DNA of 10,977 bases. It comes from Peptococcaceae bacterium. Its GTDB lineage: Bacteria > Bacillota > Peptococcia > DRI-13 > UBA5745. Below the pieces are notes generated by a model. The model saw only the letters and a list, made by a program, of their open reading frames with translations. It searched no databases and was not told the origin of the DNA. Positions 1 through 5,565 of the stretch are shown here, one piece after another; within the stretch, counting starts at the first letter, position 1; each line of letters starts with the position of its first letter. A program made the position numbers and the translations under genes. The DNA lies in contig JAISDM010000100.1 in NCBI GenBank assembly GCA_031264885.1, positions 1 through 10,977 of the forward strand, read 5' to 3'.

Positions 1-198
1 GCGGCCCGGAAGTTAATGGCGCCCCCGTCCCGCTGCCTGGTGTTTGAGGACGCGCTTCAAGCCGTGCGCGGCGCGAAATCGGCGGGGATGACTGTGTACG
101 GGGTCTATGATGAAGCGTCGAAGGGGAACTGGGAGGAAATCCGGCGGATCGCGGACGGCGTCATACGTGATTTCCATGAGGCGCCCCTGTGGGATTGA
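1..198 (+). CDS. HAD-superfamily hydrolase (beta-phosphoglucomutase-like), C-terminal part only
   Basis: The gene is cut by the window start. Frame 1 is open from base 1 and gives the last 65 residues. The segment VFEDALQAVRGAKSAGM (residues 14-30) is the typical HAD motif IV region of the beta-phosphoglucomutase/phosphatase subgroup: a hydrophobic strand, the acidic pair E-D that helps hold Mg2+, then a helix with A-x-x-AGM. A V-Y-G-V-Y-D-E strand follows, as usual in this family, which transfers or hydrolyses phosphate on small sugars or nucleotides in the cytoplasm. The nucleophile motif DxD and the cap domain lie upstream of the window, so the substrate cannot be judged. The gene converges on the thiolase gene with only 11 bases between stop codons. 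Family assignment is fairly sure; function is not. Confidence 0.8.
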   Translation, partial: AARKLMAPPSRCLVFEDALQAVRGAKSAGMTVYGVYDEASKGNWEEIRRIADGVIRDFHEAPLWD

Positions 199-226
199 CG
201 CTCAAACACCTAAATCTGAGCGTTTT
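198..226 (+). terminator. Putative intrinsic terminator of the HAD gene, overlapping the thiolase 3' end
   Basis: ACGCTCA (198-204) and TGAGCGT (217-223) form a 7-bp stem with a 12-base loop, and the + strand continues with a short T run (223-226). The stem starts on the last base of the HAD stop codon, and the loop contains the thiolase stop codon (210-212 on the minus strand). The T run is short and on the minus strand there is none, so termination is expected mainly for + strand transcripts. Confidence 0.4.
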
Positions 227-1451
227 CCAGCAAAATCGCGGCGCCTTGGCCGCCGCCGATGCAGGCGCTGGCAATTCCGTATCTTTTGCCGGTCAGACGC
301 AGTTCCTCGGCGACCGTCATGGTCAGGCGCACGCCGGTGCAGCCTTCCGGATGCCCGATGGACACCGCGCCGCCATTGGGGTTCAGCCGCTGATAGAGGG
401 GGGAGTCCATGTAGTGTCCCAGCAGCTTCAGGCAGCTTAATACCTGTGCCGAGAAAGCCTCGTTGATTTCAAGCACGTCAATGTCGTCAAAGGTCAAGTT
501 GGTTTTCTTGAGAAGTTTCTGGAGCGCGGGAACAGGCCCGGTTCCCATCAATGTGGGATCCACCCCGCCGAAGGCGAAGGCGTTCAGGTAGGCGATGGGC
601 TTCAGTCCGCGCTTCTTGGCCTCCTCTTCCGTCATGACCACGATGGCCGCCGCGCCGTCGTTGGAACCGGAGGAACTGCCCGCCGTGACGATGCCGTCTT
701 TCTCGAAGGCCGGAGGCAGGGTCGCGAGAACCTCCACGGTGGTGTTCGGCTTCGGATGCAGATCCGCATCGCATTGGATCTTGGTCACTTTCCCTCTTCG
801 ATCCGTGTGGGGGTACTCGATGGGAATGATTTCATTGGCAAAACGCCCGCCGGCTTGGGCTTTTTTCATTTTTGCCTGGCTGTCGTAAGAGAACTGGTCG
901 GATTCTTCCCGGGCAATGCCATAGAGGCGCGCCGCTTTCTCCACGGTGAAGGCGGGCCCGTACATGACGCCGTAGATCTCATTGGGATTGCAGGGATCCC
1001 CTTCATAATTTCCGCCGCCCAGGCGAATGCCGCCCCTGGGGATGCCGGTCCAGCTGTAGGACAAAGGAAGAGAAATCAGGCGGTGGCTGTTCATCTCGCA
1101 GCCGGCGGCCACGTATACGTTCCCTTCTCCGGCCCAGATCTCCATCATGGAAGACGCCACGGCCTGGAAGCCGGATCCGCAGACCCTGTTCACCGTGTAA
1201 GCCAGCGCCGTGGTGTAATCCAGTTTGGCCTTCAGCGCCACATGGCGGCCCAGATTGGTGGCTTCACCGGTACCCTGGTTGACATTGCCCATGACCAATC
1301 CGTCCACGTCTTTGTCGCCGAGTCTCGAGCGCTCAATGGCGGCGCTCACGGGAATCACAGCCAATTCAGGGATGCTCATCTCCCTGAATTCCTGTCCTTT
1401 CTGGCTGTCCAAAGGGGTCCTCGCATAGCTTGTGATCACGATTCTGCTCAT
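210..1451 (-). CDS. Thiolase (acetyl-CoA C-acetyl/acyltransferase)
   Basis: This 413-residue protein is slightly longer than the usual ~390-residue thiolase. Thiolases condense two acyl-CoA molecules or cleave 3-ketoacyl-CoA, in butyrate/fatty-acid metabolism in the cytoplasm. Hallmarks are visible: the acyl-accepting cysteine C91 in NRVCGSGFQAV; the N-E-A-F motif at 330-333; H367 in a G-H-P motif; and the second catalytic cysteine C397 in SACIGGGQGAA. TAGSSSGSNDGAAA (257-269) fits the conserved region before the C-terminal domain. The third motif is GHPEGCTGVR rather than the common GHPIGASGAR, which suggests a diverged subfamily. The start is ATG with AAAAGGAGGT (1461-1470 as complement) 9 bases upstream. 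The gene stands alone, divergent from DUF3793. Whether it is biosynthetic or degradative cannot be told from the sequence. Confidence 0.93.
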   Translation of the reverse strand: MSRIVITSYARTPLDSQKGQEFREMSIPELAVIPVSAAIERSRLGDKDVDGLVMGNVNQGTGEATNLGRHVALKAKLDYTTALAYTVNRVCGSGFQAVASSMMEIWAGEGNVYVAAGCEMNSHRLISLPLSYSWTGIPRGGIRLGGGNYEGDPCNPNEIYGVMYGPAFTVEKAARLYGIAREESDQFSYDSQAKMKKAQAGGRFANEIIPIEYPHTDRRGKVTKIQCDADLHPKPNTTVEVLATLPPAFEKDGIVTAGSSSGSNDGAAAIVVMTEEEAKKRGLKPIAYLNAFAFGGVDPTLMGTGPVPALQKLLKKTNLTFDDIDVLEINEAFSAQVLSCLKLLGHYMDSPLYQRLNPNGGAVSIGHPEGCTGVRLTMTVAEELRLTGKRYGIASACIGGGQGAAILLENAQI

Positions 1452-1480
1452 TTGTATGTAACCTCCTTTTTTGACTCTAG

Positions 1481-1507
1481 TCTATACCATATTCGCGCCT
1501 TTCGCAA
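1481..1507 (-). promoter_or_regulatory. Weak candidate promoter of the thiolase gene
   Basis: On the minus strand a TATAGA -10-like hexamer (complement of 1481-1486) has TTGCGA (complement of 1502-1507) 15 bases further upstream. The spacing is shorter than the optimum and the -35 match is only partial, so this is a tentative call. It lies just upstream of the ribosome binding site and just downstream of the inverted repeats described separately. Confidence 0.25.
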
Positions 1508-1534
1508 TCATCATCTGCGAATTTGGAAATTCGC
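1501..1534. promoter_or_regulatory. Candidate operator: nested inverted repeats with TTCGC/GCGAA half-sites
   Basis: GCGAATTT (1517-1524) and AAATTCGC (1527-1534) form a perfect 8+8 inverted repeat around a GG centre. Directly beside it, TTCGCA (1501-1506) and TGCGAA (1516-1521) form a second inverted repeat 9 bases apart, sharing the same half-site. This layout is typical of a dimeric repressor such as a TetR or GntR family member. It sits upstream of the thiolase start and about 60 bases before the DUF3793 promoter, so it could control either direction. No regulator gene is in view. Confidence 0.45.
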
Positions 1535-1591
1535 GTCTGGCGAGGAGGGGAATTTTTTTACACGACGAATCGCAGTTTAGAATATTTACTA

Positions 1592-1620
1592 TTGACGATT
1601 GTGGGAATAAGGTGTATCAT
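1592..1620 (+). promoter_or_regulatory. Sigma-A type promoter for DUF3793-flavodoxin
   Basis: TTGACG (1592-1597) and TATCAT (1615-1620) are separated by exactly 17 bases, in an AT-rich context. Transcription from here would leave a leader of about 130 bases before the DUF3793 start. Confidence 0.7.
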
Positions 1621-1648
1621 ATGAGTTAGCAAAACACAACTTGAGGCG

Positions 1649-1707
1649 CGCCGATTACCGGGCTGCCTGCGTTCACAGGGATGGACAGGGCCCGGGCGTC
1701 TGCGGCG
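1649..1707 (+). promoter_or_regulatory. Structured 5' leader (possible regulatory RNA)
   Basis: Three nested pairings can be drawn: CGCCG (1649-1653) with CGGCG (1703-1707), CCGGGC (1658-1663) with GCCCGG (1690-1695), and CCTG (1666-1669) with CAGG (1676-1679). No T run follows, so it is not a plain terminator. It matches no riboswitch consensus I could recall, and the DNA is GC-rich, so chance pairing is possible. Confidence 0.3.
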
Positions 1708-1757
1708 GATGTTGAAGGCCGCGAAGTTAGTTAAATCTAAAATGCGGAGGCAGGTTC

Positions 1758-2303
1758 ATGAGCGACCGGATGGAGAACATGCTGGCGGCGTATTGCGCGC
1801 CGGTATTATTGGGCAAGAAACCGGCGGCGCTGTTCGCGAGGCCGGATTGGTGGGAGGAAGCGGCGGCGTCCGGCGCCTTAGGCCGTCACGGGCTTCACAC
1901 GTTCATGTTTTGCAGAGCGAATAAAAATTCGCTGATATTTGTCTATAACCGGGGGCTTTTAAACGCGGCTTTGAGGCATGAAGCCGTGAGCCGGTATCTT
2001 ATCGGGATAGGCTACATGCCCCGGGACGGTGTGCAATCCTGTTTGAACCGCATTGCGGGACGGTTCGGCAACTCCGGCGAATTCCCCCATGAAATCGGTT
2101 TTTTTCTCGGATATCCGCCGGAAGATGTGCTGGGATTCATTCATCACAGAAATCAAGGCTGCAAGCTCTGCGGGCTGTGGAAGGTTTACAGCGACGTGGA
2201 CAGGGCCTGCGGTCTGTTTGCCGAATACGAGCGGTGCAAACGGGTATTGCTGGATTACATCCGCCGCGGAGGTTCCATCGCGCGCGGCGGCCCATGGATT
2301 TAA
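1758..2303 (+). CDS. DUF3793 family protein
   Basis: This 181-residue protein carries the features of the DUF3793 family, an uncharacterised family common in Clostridia. The key stretch is FPHEIGFFLGYPPEDVLGF (109-127), followed by C-K-L-C-G-x-W-K-V-Y (135-144), which includes a C-x-x-C pair. Seven cysteines are present (13, 52, 95, 135, 138, 151, 160). There is no signal peptide or membrane segment. The start is ATG with GGAGG at 1746-1750, 7 bases upstream. A flavodoxin gene follows 65 bases later on the same strand, a pairing I recall as common, which points to a redox or metal-related role, but no activity is known. Family recognition is firm; function is open. Confidence 0.88.
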   Translation: MSDRMENMLAAYCAPVLLGKKPAALFARPDWWEEAAASGALGRHGLHTFMFCRANKNSLIFVYNRGLLNAALRHEAVSRYLIGIGYMPRDGVQSCLNRIAGRFGNSGEFPHEIGFFLGYPPEDVLGFIHHRNQGCKLCGLWKVYSDVDRACGLFAEYERCKRVLLDYIRRGGSIARGGPWI

Positions 2304-2368
2304 CCGTCGGCGATCACTTCGGCGCCAGGCGGATCAAAATCAATCAAAATTTTAGGGAGGGAATTTTT

Positions 2369-2788
2369 GTGAGTAAAACAGCGGTTATTTACTGGAGCGG
2401 CACAGGCAACACAGAGGCAATGGCGAAGGCGATTGAGAATGGGCTGAAGGACGCCGGGGCGGAGGTCACGCTGCTGTCCGTCGAAAAAACCGACGCGGAC
2501 GCGGCGGGGGCTTTCGATAAGCTGGCGTTGGGCTGCCCGTCCATGGGGGATGAAAGTTTGGAGGAAGAAATATTCGGGCCGTTTTTCACGGCGGTGGAGG
2601 GCAAACTGAAGGATAAGAAGGTCGCTCTGTTTGGTTCCTACGGCTGGGGCGACGGACAATGGATGCGGGACTGGCGGGAGCGCGCCGCGAAAGCCGGCGC
2701 GGTGGTATTTGAGGAAGGACTCATCCAGCAGGAAGCGCCGGACGAGAGTGTGTGTACTGAGTTCGGCAAACGTTTCGCGGGATTTTGA
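2369..2788 (+). CDS. Short-chain flavodoxin
   Basis: This 139-residue FMN-binding electron carrier is of the short-chain type. The phosphate-binding loop is W-S-G-T-G-N-T-E (9-16). The first isoalloxazine loop is CPSMGDESLEE (56-66) and the second is GSYGWGDGQWM (89-99), both close to clostridial flavodoxins. Such proteins replace ferredoxin in low-potential electron transfer, often under iron limitation. The open frame extends further upstream, but the GTG at 2369 is chosen because AGGGAGG (2354-2360) lies 8 bases before it and the flavodoxin fold begins right there (S-K-T-A-V-I-Y). It is probably cotranscribed with DUF3793. No clear terminator is seen between its stop and the tRNA promoter. 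Confidence 0.95.
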   Translation: MSKTAVIYWSGTGNTEAMAKAIENGLKDAGAEVTLLSVEKTDADAAGAFDKLALGCPSMGDESLEEEIFGPFFTAVEGKLKDKKVALFGSYGWGDGQWMRDWRERAAKAGAVVFEEGLIQQEAPDESVCTEFGKRFAGF

Positions 2789-2809
2789 GAGGAAATATTA
2801 CAAATAACA

Positions 2810-2838
2810 TTGACTATTGATTCCGGAATGGCTATAAT
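2810..2838 (+). promoter_or_regulatory. Strong promoter of tRNA-Pro
   Basis: TTGACT (2810-2815) and a perfect TATAAT (2833-2838) are 17 bases apart. The tRNA 5' end at 2862 lies 24 bases after the -10 box, as expected for a tRNA precursor with a short leader. Confidence 0.85.
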
Positions 2839-2861
2839 GGTATAAGTTTCAACCAATGATT

Positions 2862-2938
2862 CGGGATGTGGCGCAGTTTGGTAGCGCGCTTGGTTCGGGA
2901 CTAAGAGGCCGCAGGTTCAAATCCTGTCATCCCGACCA
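2862..2938 (+). tRNA. tRNA-Pro (anticodon CGG)
   Basis: A full 77-base cloverleaf can be folded. The acceptor stem is CGGGATG (2862-2868) with CATCCCG (2928-2934). The D stem is GCGC (2871-2874) with GCGC (2884-2887). The anticodon stem is CTTGG/CTAAG with loop TTCGGGA (2894-2900), so the anticodon is CGG (2896-2898), reading proline CCG. The T arm is GCAGG-TTCAAAT-CCTGT. Discriminator A and CCA (2936-2938) are encoded. The 3' half of such genes is a frequent integration site for phages and conjugative elements, and accessory genes start shortly after it here. Confidence 0.97.
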
Positions 2939-2939
2939 A

Positions 2940-2977
2940 CTAAATTGTCCAATTTAGATATTGGGCTTACAAAGCCC
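2940..2977. repeat. Two perfect inverted repeats directly after the tRNA
   Basis: CTAAATTG (2940-2947) and CAATTTAG (2950-2957) form an 8+8 palindrome starting two bases after the tRNA CCA. GGGCTT (2963-2968) and AAGCCC (2972-2977) form a second hairpin with a 3-base loop. Neither is followed by T residues. They may be processing structures of the tRNA precursor or protein-binding sites at the element end. Confidence 0.5.
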
Positions 2978-2994
2978 GTTGTCACGCGGGTTTG

Positions 2995-3031
2995 CGGACA
3001 TGCGGAAAGCGATTTTCGGATGTCCGTTTTT
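2995..3031 (+). terminator. Intrinsic terminator downstream of tRNA-Pro
   Basis: CGGACAT (2995-3001) pairs with ATGTCCG (3020-3026). Inside, CGGAAA (3003-3008) pairs with TTTTCG (3013-3018) with one G-T pair and a GCGA loop, giving a long stem with one mismatch. Five T residues follow (3027-3031). Confidence 0.8.
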
Positions 3032-3054
3032 ATGGATATAACGAGTGGTTTTAA

Positions 3055-3100
3055 ATCGCAAAGGGGGATCGAACCCCCACAATCCGAAGAATAAATCCGG
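3055..3100 (-). other. tRNA-like remnant (anticodon-arm and T-arm like)
   Basis: Read on the minus strand, 3100-3084 folds as a 5-bp stem with a 7-base loop. A 5-base spacer (3083-3079) follows, then GGGGG-TTCGATC-CCCCT (3078-3062), an ideal T arm with the TTCRANY loop, then TTGCGAT in the acceptor position. The 5' half (acceptor strand and D arm) is missing and is replaced by the terminator hairpin at 3106-3153. No CCA follows at the right place. It is probably non-functional. A chance hairpin is the alternative. Confidence 0.35.
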
Positions 3101-3105
3101 AACAC

Positions 3106-3153
3106 AAAAAGGCCGTGATTTTTGACCGGAAGGTCAGATTCACGGCCTTTTTT
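3106..3153. terminator. Bidirectional intrinsic terminator
   Basis: GGCCGTGA (3111-3118) pairs with TCACGGCC (3140-3147), and the inner TGACC (3123-3127) pairs with GGTCA (3132-3136) around a GGAA loop. Six T residues follow (3148-3153) and five A residues precede (3106-3110), so either strand ends in a U tract. The stem can be extended imperfectly through the A/T runs. It isolates the tRNA region from the element genes that start at 3189. Confidence 0.85.
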
Positions 3154-3188
3154 GCGTTCCTGGCAAAAAAGAAAGGACGAAAAAGAAA

Positions 3189-3398
3189 ATGTCGAGATGC
3201 TTTTTGCAGGATACTCCATTGGCGGCGTTTGAGCGAATGATGACGCAAATCCCGCGTCTGGGAAAAGGTGACGTTAAAGACAGGCGGAACGCGGCCAAGC
3301 ACCGGCAGATTCAAAATTCCAGGCAAGTATGGACGAACAACACGAGCATAGAAACAGGGGGAAACGCAGCGCGAACTTCATACAGAAATTCGGGATAG
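3189..3398 (+). CDS. Small hypothetical protein of the element
   Basis: This 69-residue basic protein is the first gene after the terminator. The start is ATG with AAAGGA (3172-3177) 11 bases upstream. The N-terminal part, SRCFLQDTPLAAFERMMTQIPR (2-23 in two overlapping pieces: SRCFLQDTPLAAF, then ERMMTQIPR), is amphipathic and looks conserved-protein-like. The rest (residues 24-69) is rich in N, R, Q, T and S and may be disordered. There is no signal peptide or membrane segment. I do not recognise a named family; similar short reading frames near YodL/ArdA genes in ICEs are only a faint recollection. It could also be a decayed larger gene. The call rests on start, RBS and N-terminal composition. 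Confidence 0.5.
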   Translation: MSRCFLQDTPLAAFERMMTQIPRLGKGDVKDRRNAAKHRQIQNSRQVWTNNTSIETGGNAARTSYRNSG

Positions 3399-3458
3399 CT
3401 ATTCTAAAAAGCTTGCGGTACTGTGTTTTGTTGAAAAAAGAACAAAGGAGATGAATTG

Positions 3459-3896
3459 ATGGAGGAGAATTTTTTTGAACAGGAACTGAGGAAACTGTTT
3501 GAAAACAGCGAAACACTCGGCGACCCCCGTTTCACCGGGCGGGTGTGCGTGGCCCGGCTAACCGATACCACCAACGTGAAGCTGTCATTCGTCACACTCG
3601 GCTCCGCCGATACCTATGTAGGCGTCGAAGCCAAGGTATTCAACCGGAACGATGGACCAATCGACACGGCAATATTCCGTTTCGTCGATATCCTCGGCAG
3701 AAAAGCTATTCCGGGCAATCCCAATTTCAAAGAAGGCGTCTCTCCTCACTTTTGGAGAAGCAACGGGAAATACGAATGGTACGCCTACAAACCTAGCCCT
3801 GGGGATTTCGAGCGGCTTGCCGCGGCGATAGACAGCTATCTGGAGATTTTTCAGGCGCCTGTACAAGCTCAAGACATCCATCAACAAATGCGATGA
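3459..3896 (+). CDS. Conserved hypothetical protein typical of Clostridia ICEs
   Basis: This 145-residue soluble protein begins MEENFFEQELRKLF. The ATG at 3459 is preferred over the TTG one codon earlier because AAAGGAG (3444-3450) lies 8 bases before it. Recognisable blocks are DPRFTGRVCVARLTD (22-36), the strand-rich middle LSFVTLGSADTYVGVEAKVFNRNDGP, an FxDILGRK segment, NPNFKEGVSPHFW and a W-Y-x-Y-K-P-S-P-G-D-F end block. I recall this pattern from proteins near the left end of Ruminococcaceae/Lachnospiraceae ICEs, but no function is established. The mixed beta/alpha pattern suggests a compact globular domain. The next gene starts 104 bases downstream. The gene is more AT-rich than those to its right. 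Confidence 0.75.
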   Translation: MEENFFEQELRKLFENSETLGDPRFTGRVCVARLTDTTNVKLSFVTLGSADTYVGVEAKVFNRNDGPIDTAIFRFVDILGRKAIPGNPNFKEGVSPHFWRSNGKYEWYAYKPSPGDFERLAAAIDSYLEIFQAPVQAQDIHQQMR

Positions 3897-4000
3897 AACA
3901 CAGAAAAAAGAACAGTCATCGGACAATGTATTGAAAATCGATCACACTTCAGGGCGCCGCCGAGGCCGGTCTGCGGGTGGAAACGGGAAAGGAGAATTGC

Positions 4001-5437
4001 GTGGCGTATAAAATCCATTGTCATGTAGAGAAGAACCAGTTTTATGAAACAACACTGGAAGAAGCGGGCGAAATGATTAATTTCATGTTTGAAAATCGTG
4101 GAGACTACAGCCCAATCAAGGTTTTTCAGGCTCAGGAGGATGGCTTATTTAACTGTGTTCTGATGATGCTGGATGGAGAGGTTCAGTGGGGTGAGTATTC
4201 ACTTTTAAAATCGGCGCAAATCAGGGAACAGGAACTGAATGGGTGGCCTGAAGTGGCGGCTGATCCCGAATACCAGCGAGTAACGCTTGATCAGGTCGAG
4301 GATTACTATGAGCGGCACCGCGACGAAATATTGGACTCCGTTTGGCCTGAATTTCCAGAAATGCAGGAAGTTGTTGTGATTTTGGCTCATGAAAACAACA
4401 CCGGACTTTTTAAATCCATCAAGCCGTCTGCCACGAAGATTATCGCGGACGGCAGAGATATTTCCTCTGAAAACATCCCATGGTTCATGCGTCTGACCCT
4501 TCAGAATACGGAGACGGGGAAATCCGGTTTTGCGATGTATCCCTGCGACAAGTACGATATGCTGGATAGTCTGGACACTTGCGGGATTCCCTATGGCTCC
4601 GGCAAGTACGCGCATTTGGCGGTCAGCGCGAATGGCGTTGAGGCGGACAGTCTTCAAATTGCTTTGACCGGGATCATTGAGCATTCACGGCGCCCGCCGT
4701 CCATTCAGGAGCTGAATCATTTAGGGACACAGATTCAGGATATGACCGCGGAGGAACGGCGCCGTCTGGAGCGGGAAATTGCCGGACTGCCAGAGGCGAC
4801 CATCGTGGAAGCGATCCGCGCGGCGTATGGCGCGCTCTCGAAAAACATGGTTTACGACGGGGTTTCTATGAGTGAACGCGCCGTGCTGTTTGCCGACGAC
4901 GAGCCATATATCCGGGTACAGATGGTTCCAGATAACGGGCTGGCACACGAAAATGAAGAAGATGGTATATGGATCAACTGTCCGGCCACAGCCGCGGATT
5001 TTGACGCGGCGGCTGAGAAATTAGGCATAAGCGCCCGTCATGACTTGAGAGTGAACACAGCTTATGGCATCCTGGCGGACTTGGAGAATGATGTGTTCAG
5101 TTCGCCCGATATCACTTATGGCAAGCTGAACGATCTGGCTTTGACCATGAAAAATAACAGTATTCATAGGGAATTGGCTAAATATAAGGCGGTGCTGTCG
5201 TTGGAATTCTGCCATGACATACGAGAGGCGGCCGAACTGGCAGGACGTCTGGACGAATACGAGTTTTATCCGGGAGCGTCCCTCTCGGCTGTCGGCGGCC
5301 GTTTCCAGGATCAAAATCTTTATGAGCAGGCAGAGGACGATCTGGCTGAGGATTTGGGCTTTGAGGAAACGAGATTTGGAACTGTGCGAAAAACAGACGG
5401 GATTGAACAAACGCACAGCGGTCTGACCCCGCGCTGA
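4001..5437 (+). CDS. Large protein with two tandem ArdA-like (antirestriction) modules
   Basis: This is a 478-residue acidic protein. The GTG at 4001 is chosen over an upstream in-frame GTG (3977) because AAAGGAG (3988-3994) is 6 bases before it. Residues 1-125 form a separate domain I do not recognise. Residues 160-275 and 300-430 look like two copies of one module. Each has P-W/Y-hydrophobic-R at its start, a G-x-x-x-x-P/C-P segment, a helix ending in GI, then L-N-x-L (239/376 region) and an E-R-E-I / ELAKYKAVL helix. The second copy continues as REAAELAGRLDEYEFYPG, close to ArdA. Residues 440-453 (YEQAEDDLAEDLGF) match the family's usual tail. ArdA proteins are DNA mimics that block type I restriction of incoming DNA. 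The function is inferred from distant similarity. A strong terminator follows. Confidence 0.65.
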   Translation: MAYKIHCHVEKNQFYETTLEEAGEMINFMFENRGDYSPIKVFQAQEDGLFNCVLMMLDGEVQWGEYSLLKSAQIREQELNGWPEVAADPEYQRVTLDQVEDYYERHRDEILDSVWPEFPEMQEVVVILAHENNTGLFKSIKPSATKIIADGRDISSENIPWFMRLTLQNTETGKSGFAMYPCDKYDMLDSLDTCGIPYGSGKYAHLAVSANGVEADSLQIALTGIIEHSRRPPSIQELNHLGTQIQDMTAEERRRLEREIAGLPEATIVEAIRAAYGALSKNMVYDGVSMSERAVLFADDEPYIRVQMVPDNGLAHENEEDGIWINCPATAADFDAAAEKLGISARHDLRVNTAYGILADLENDVFSSPDITYGKLNDLALTMKNNSIHRELAKYKAVLSLEFCHDIREAAELAGRLDEYEFYPGASLSAVGGRFQDQNLYEQAEDDLAEDLGFEETRFGTVRKTDGIEQTHSGLTPR

Positions 5438-5469
5438 GAAGAGGAAAGCGCATGTGAAATAACAAAGCG

Positions 5470-5518
5470 GGCCGTCTGCGTGGGACGGCCGCCCGCCGCC
5501 TCCGCAGGCGGCTTTTTT
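5470..5518 (+). terminator. Double-hairpin intrinsic terminator
   Basis: GGCCGTC (5470-5476) with GACGGCC (5484-5490) is followed by a second hairpin, GCCGCCT (5495-5501) with AGGCGGC (5506-5512) and a 4-base loop, then six T residues (5513-5518). It ends the first transcription block of the element, so the methylase block needs its own promoter or read-through. I see no convincing promoter in 5519-5565. Confidence 0.88.
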
Positions 5519-5565
5519 CATGCCCGGAAACGGGAGAAAGGAGCCGGCCCGGCGCCCGGCAGGAG

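Noticed and set aside
756..1580. 274-residue open frame on the + strand across the thiolase gene
   Set aside because: It lies antisense to a thiolase with all catalytic motifs, has no RBS, and its composition (His/Gly/Ala-rich) is that of a reverse-frame shadow in GC-rich DNA.
1649..1707. Known riboswitch (FMN, cobalamin or molybdenum cofactor type)
   Set aside because: The stem arrangement does not carry the conserved loop sequences of these classes as far as I can recall them. It is kept only as a structured leader.
2177..2368. Upstream extension of the flavodoxin frame (to 2177)
   Set aside because: The extension overlaps the DUF3793 gene, has no RBS and precedes the natural N-terminus. 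GTG 2369 with its RBS fits the flavodoxin fold.
2862..2938. tRNA-Pro as a direct att repeat partner inside the window
   Set aside because: I looked for another copy of the tRNA 3' sequence and found only short chance matches (for example CCCGACC inside the SpoVG copies). No second att site is present here.
3189..3398. Small first gene as a recombination directionality factor (excisionase)
   Set aside because: Size and position would fit, but no winged-helix or MerR-like helix-turn-helix pattern is visible, so no function is assigned.
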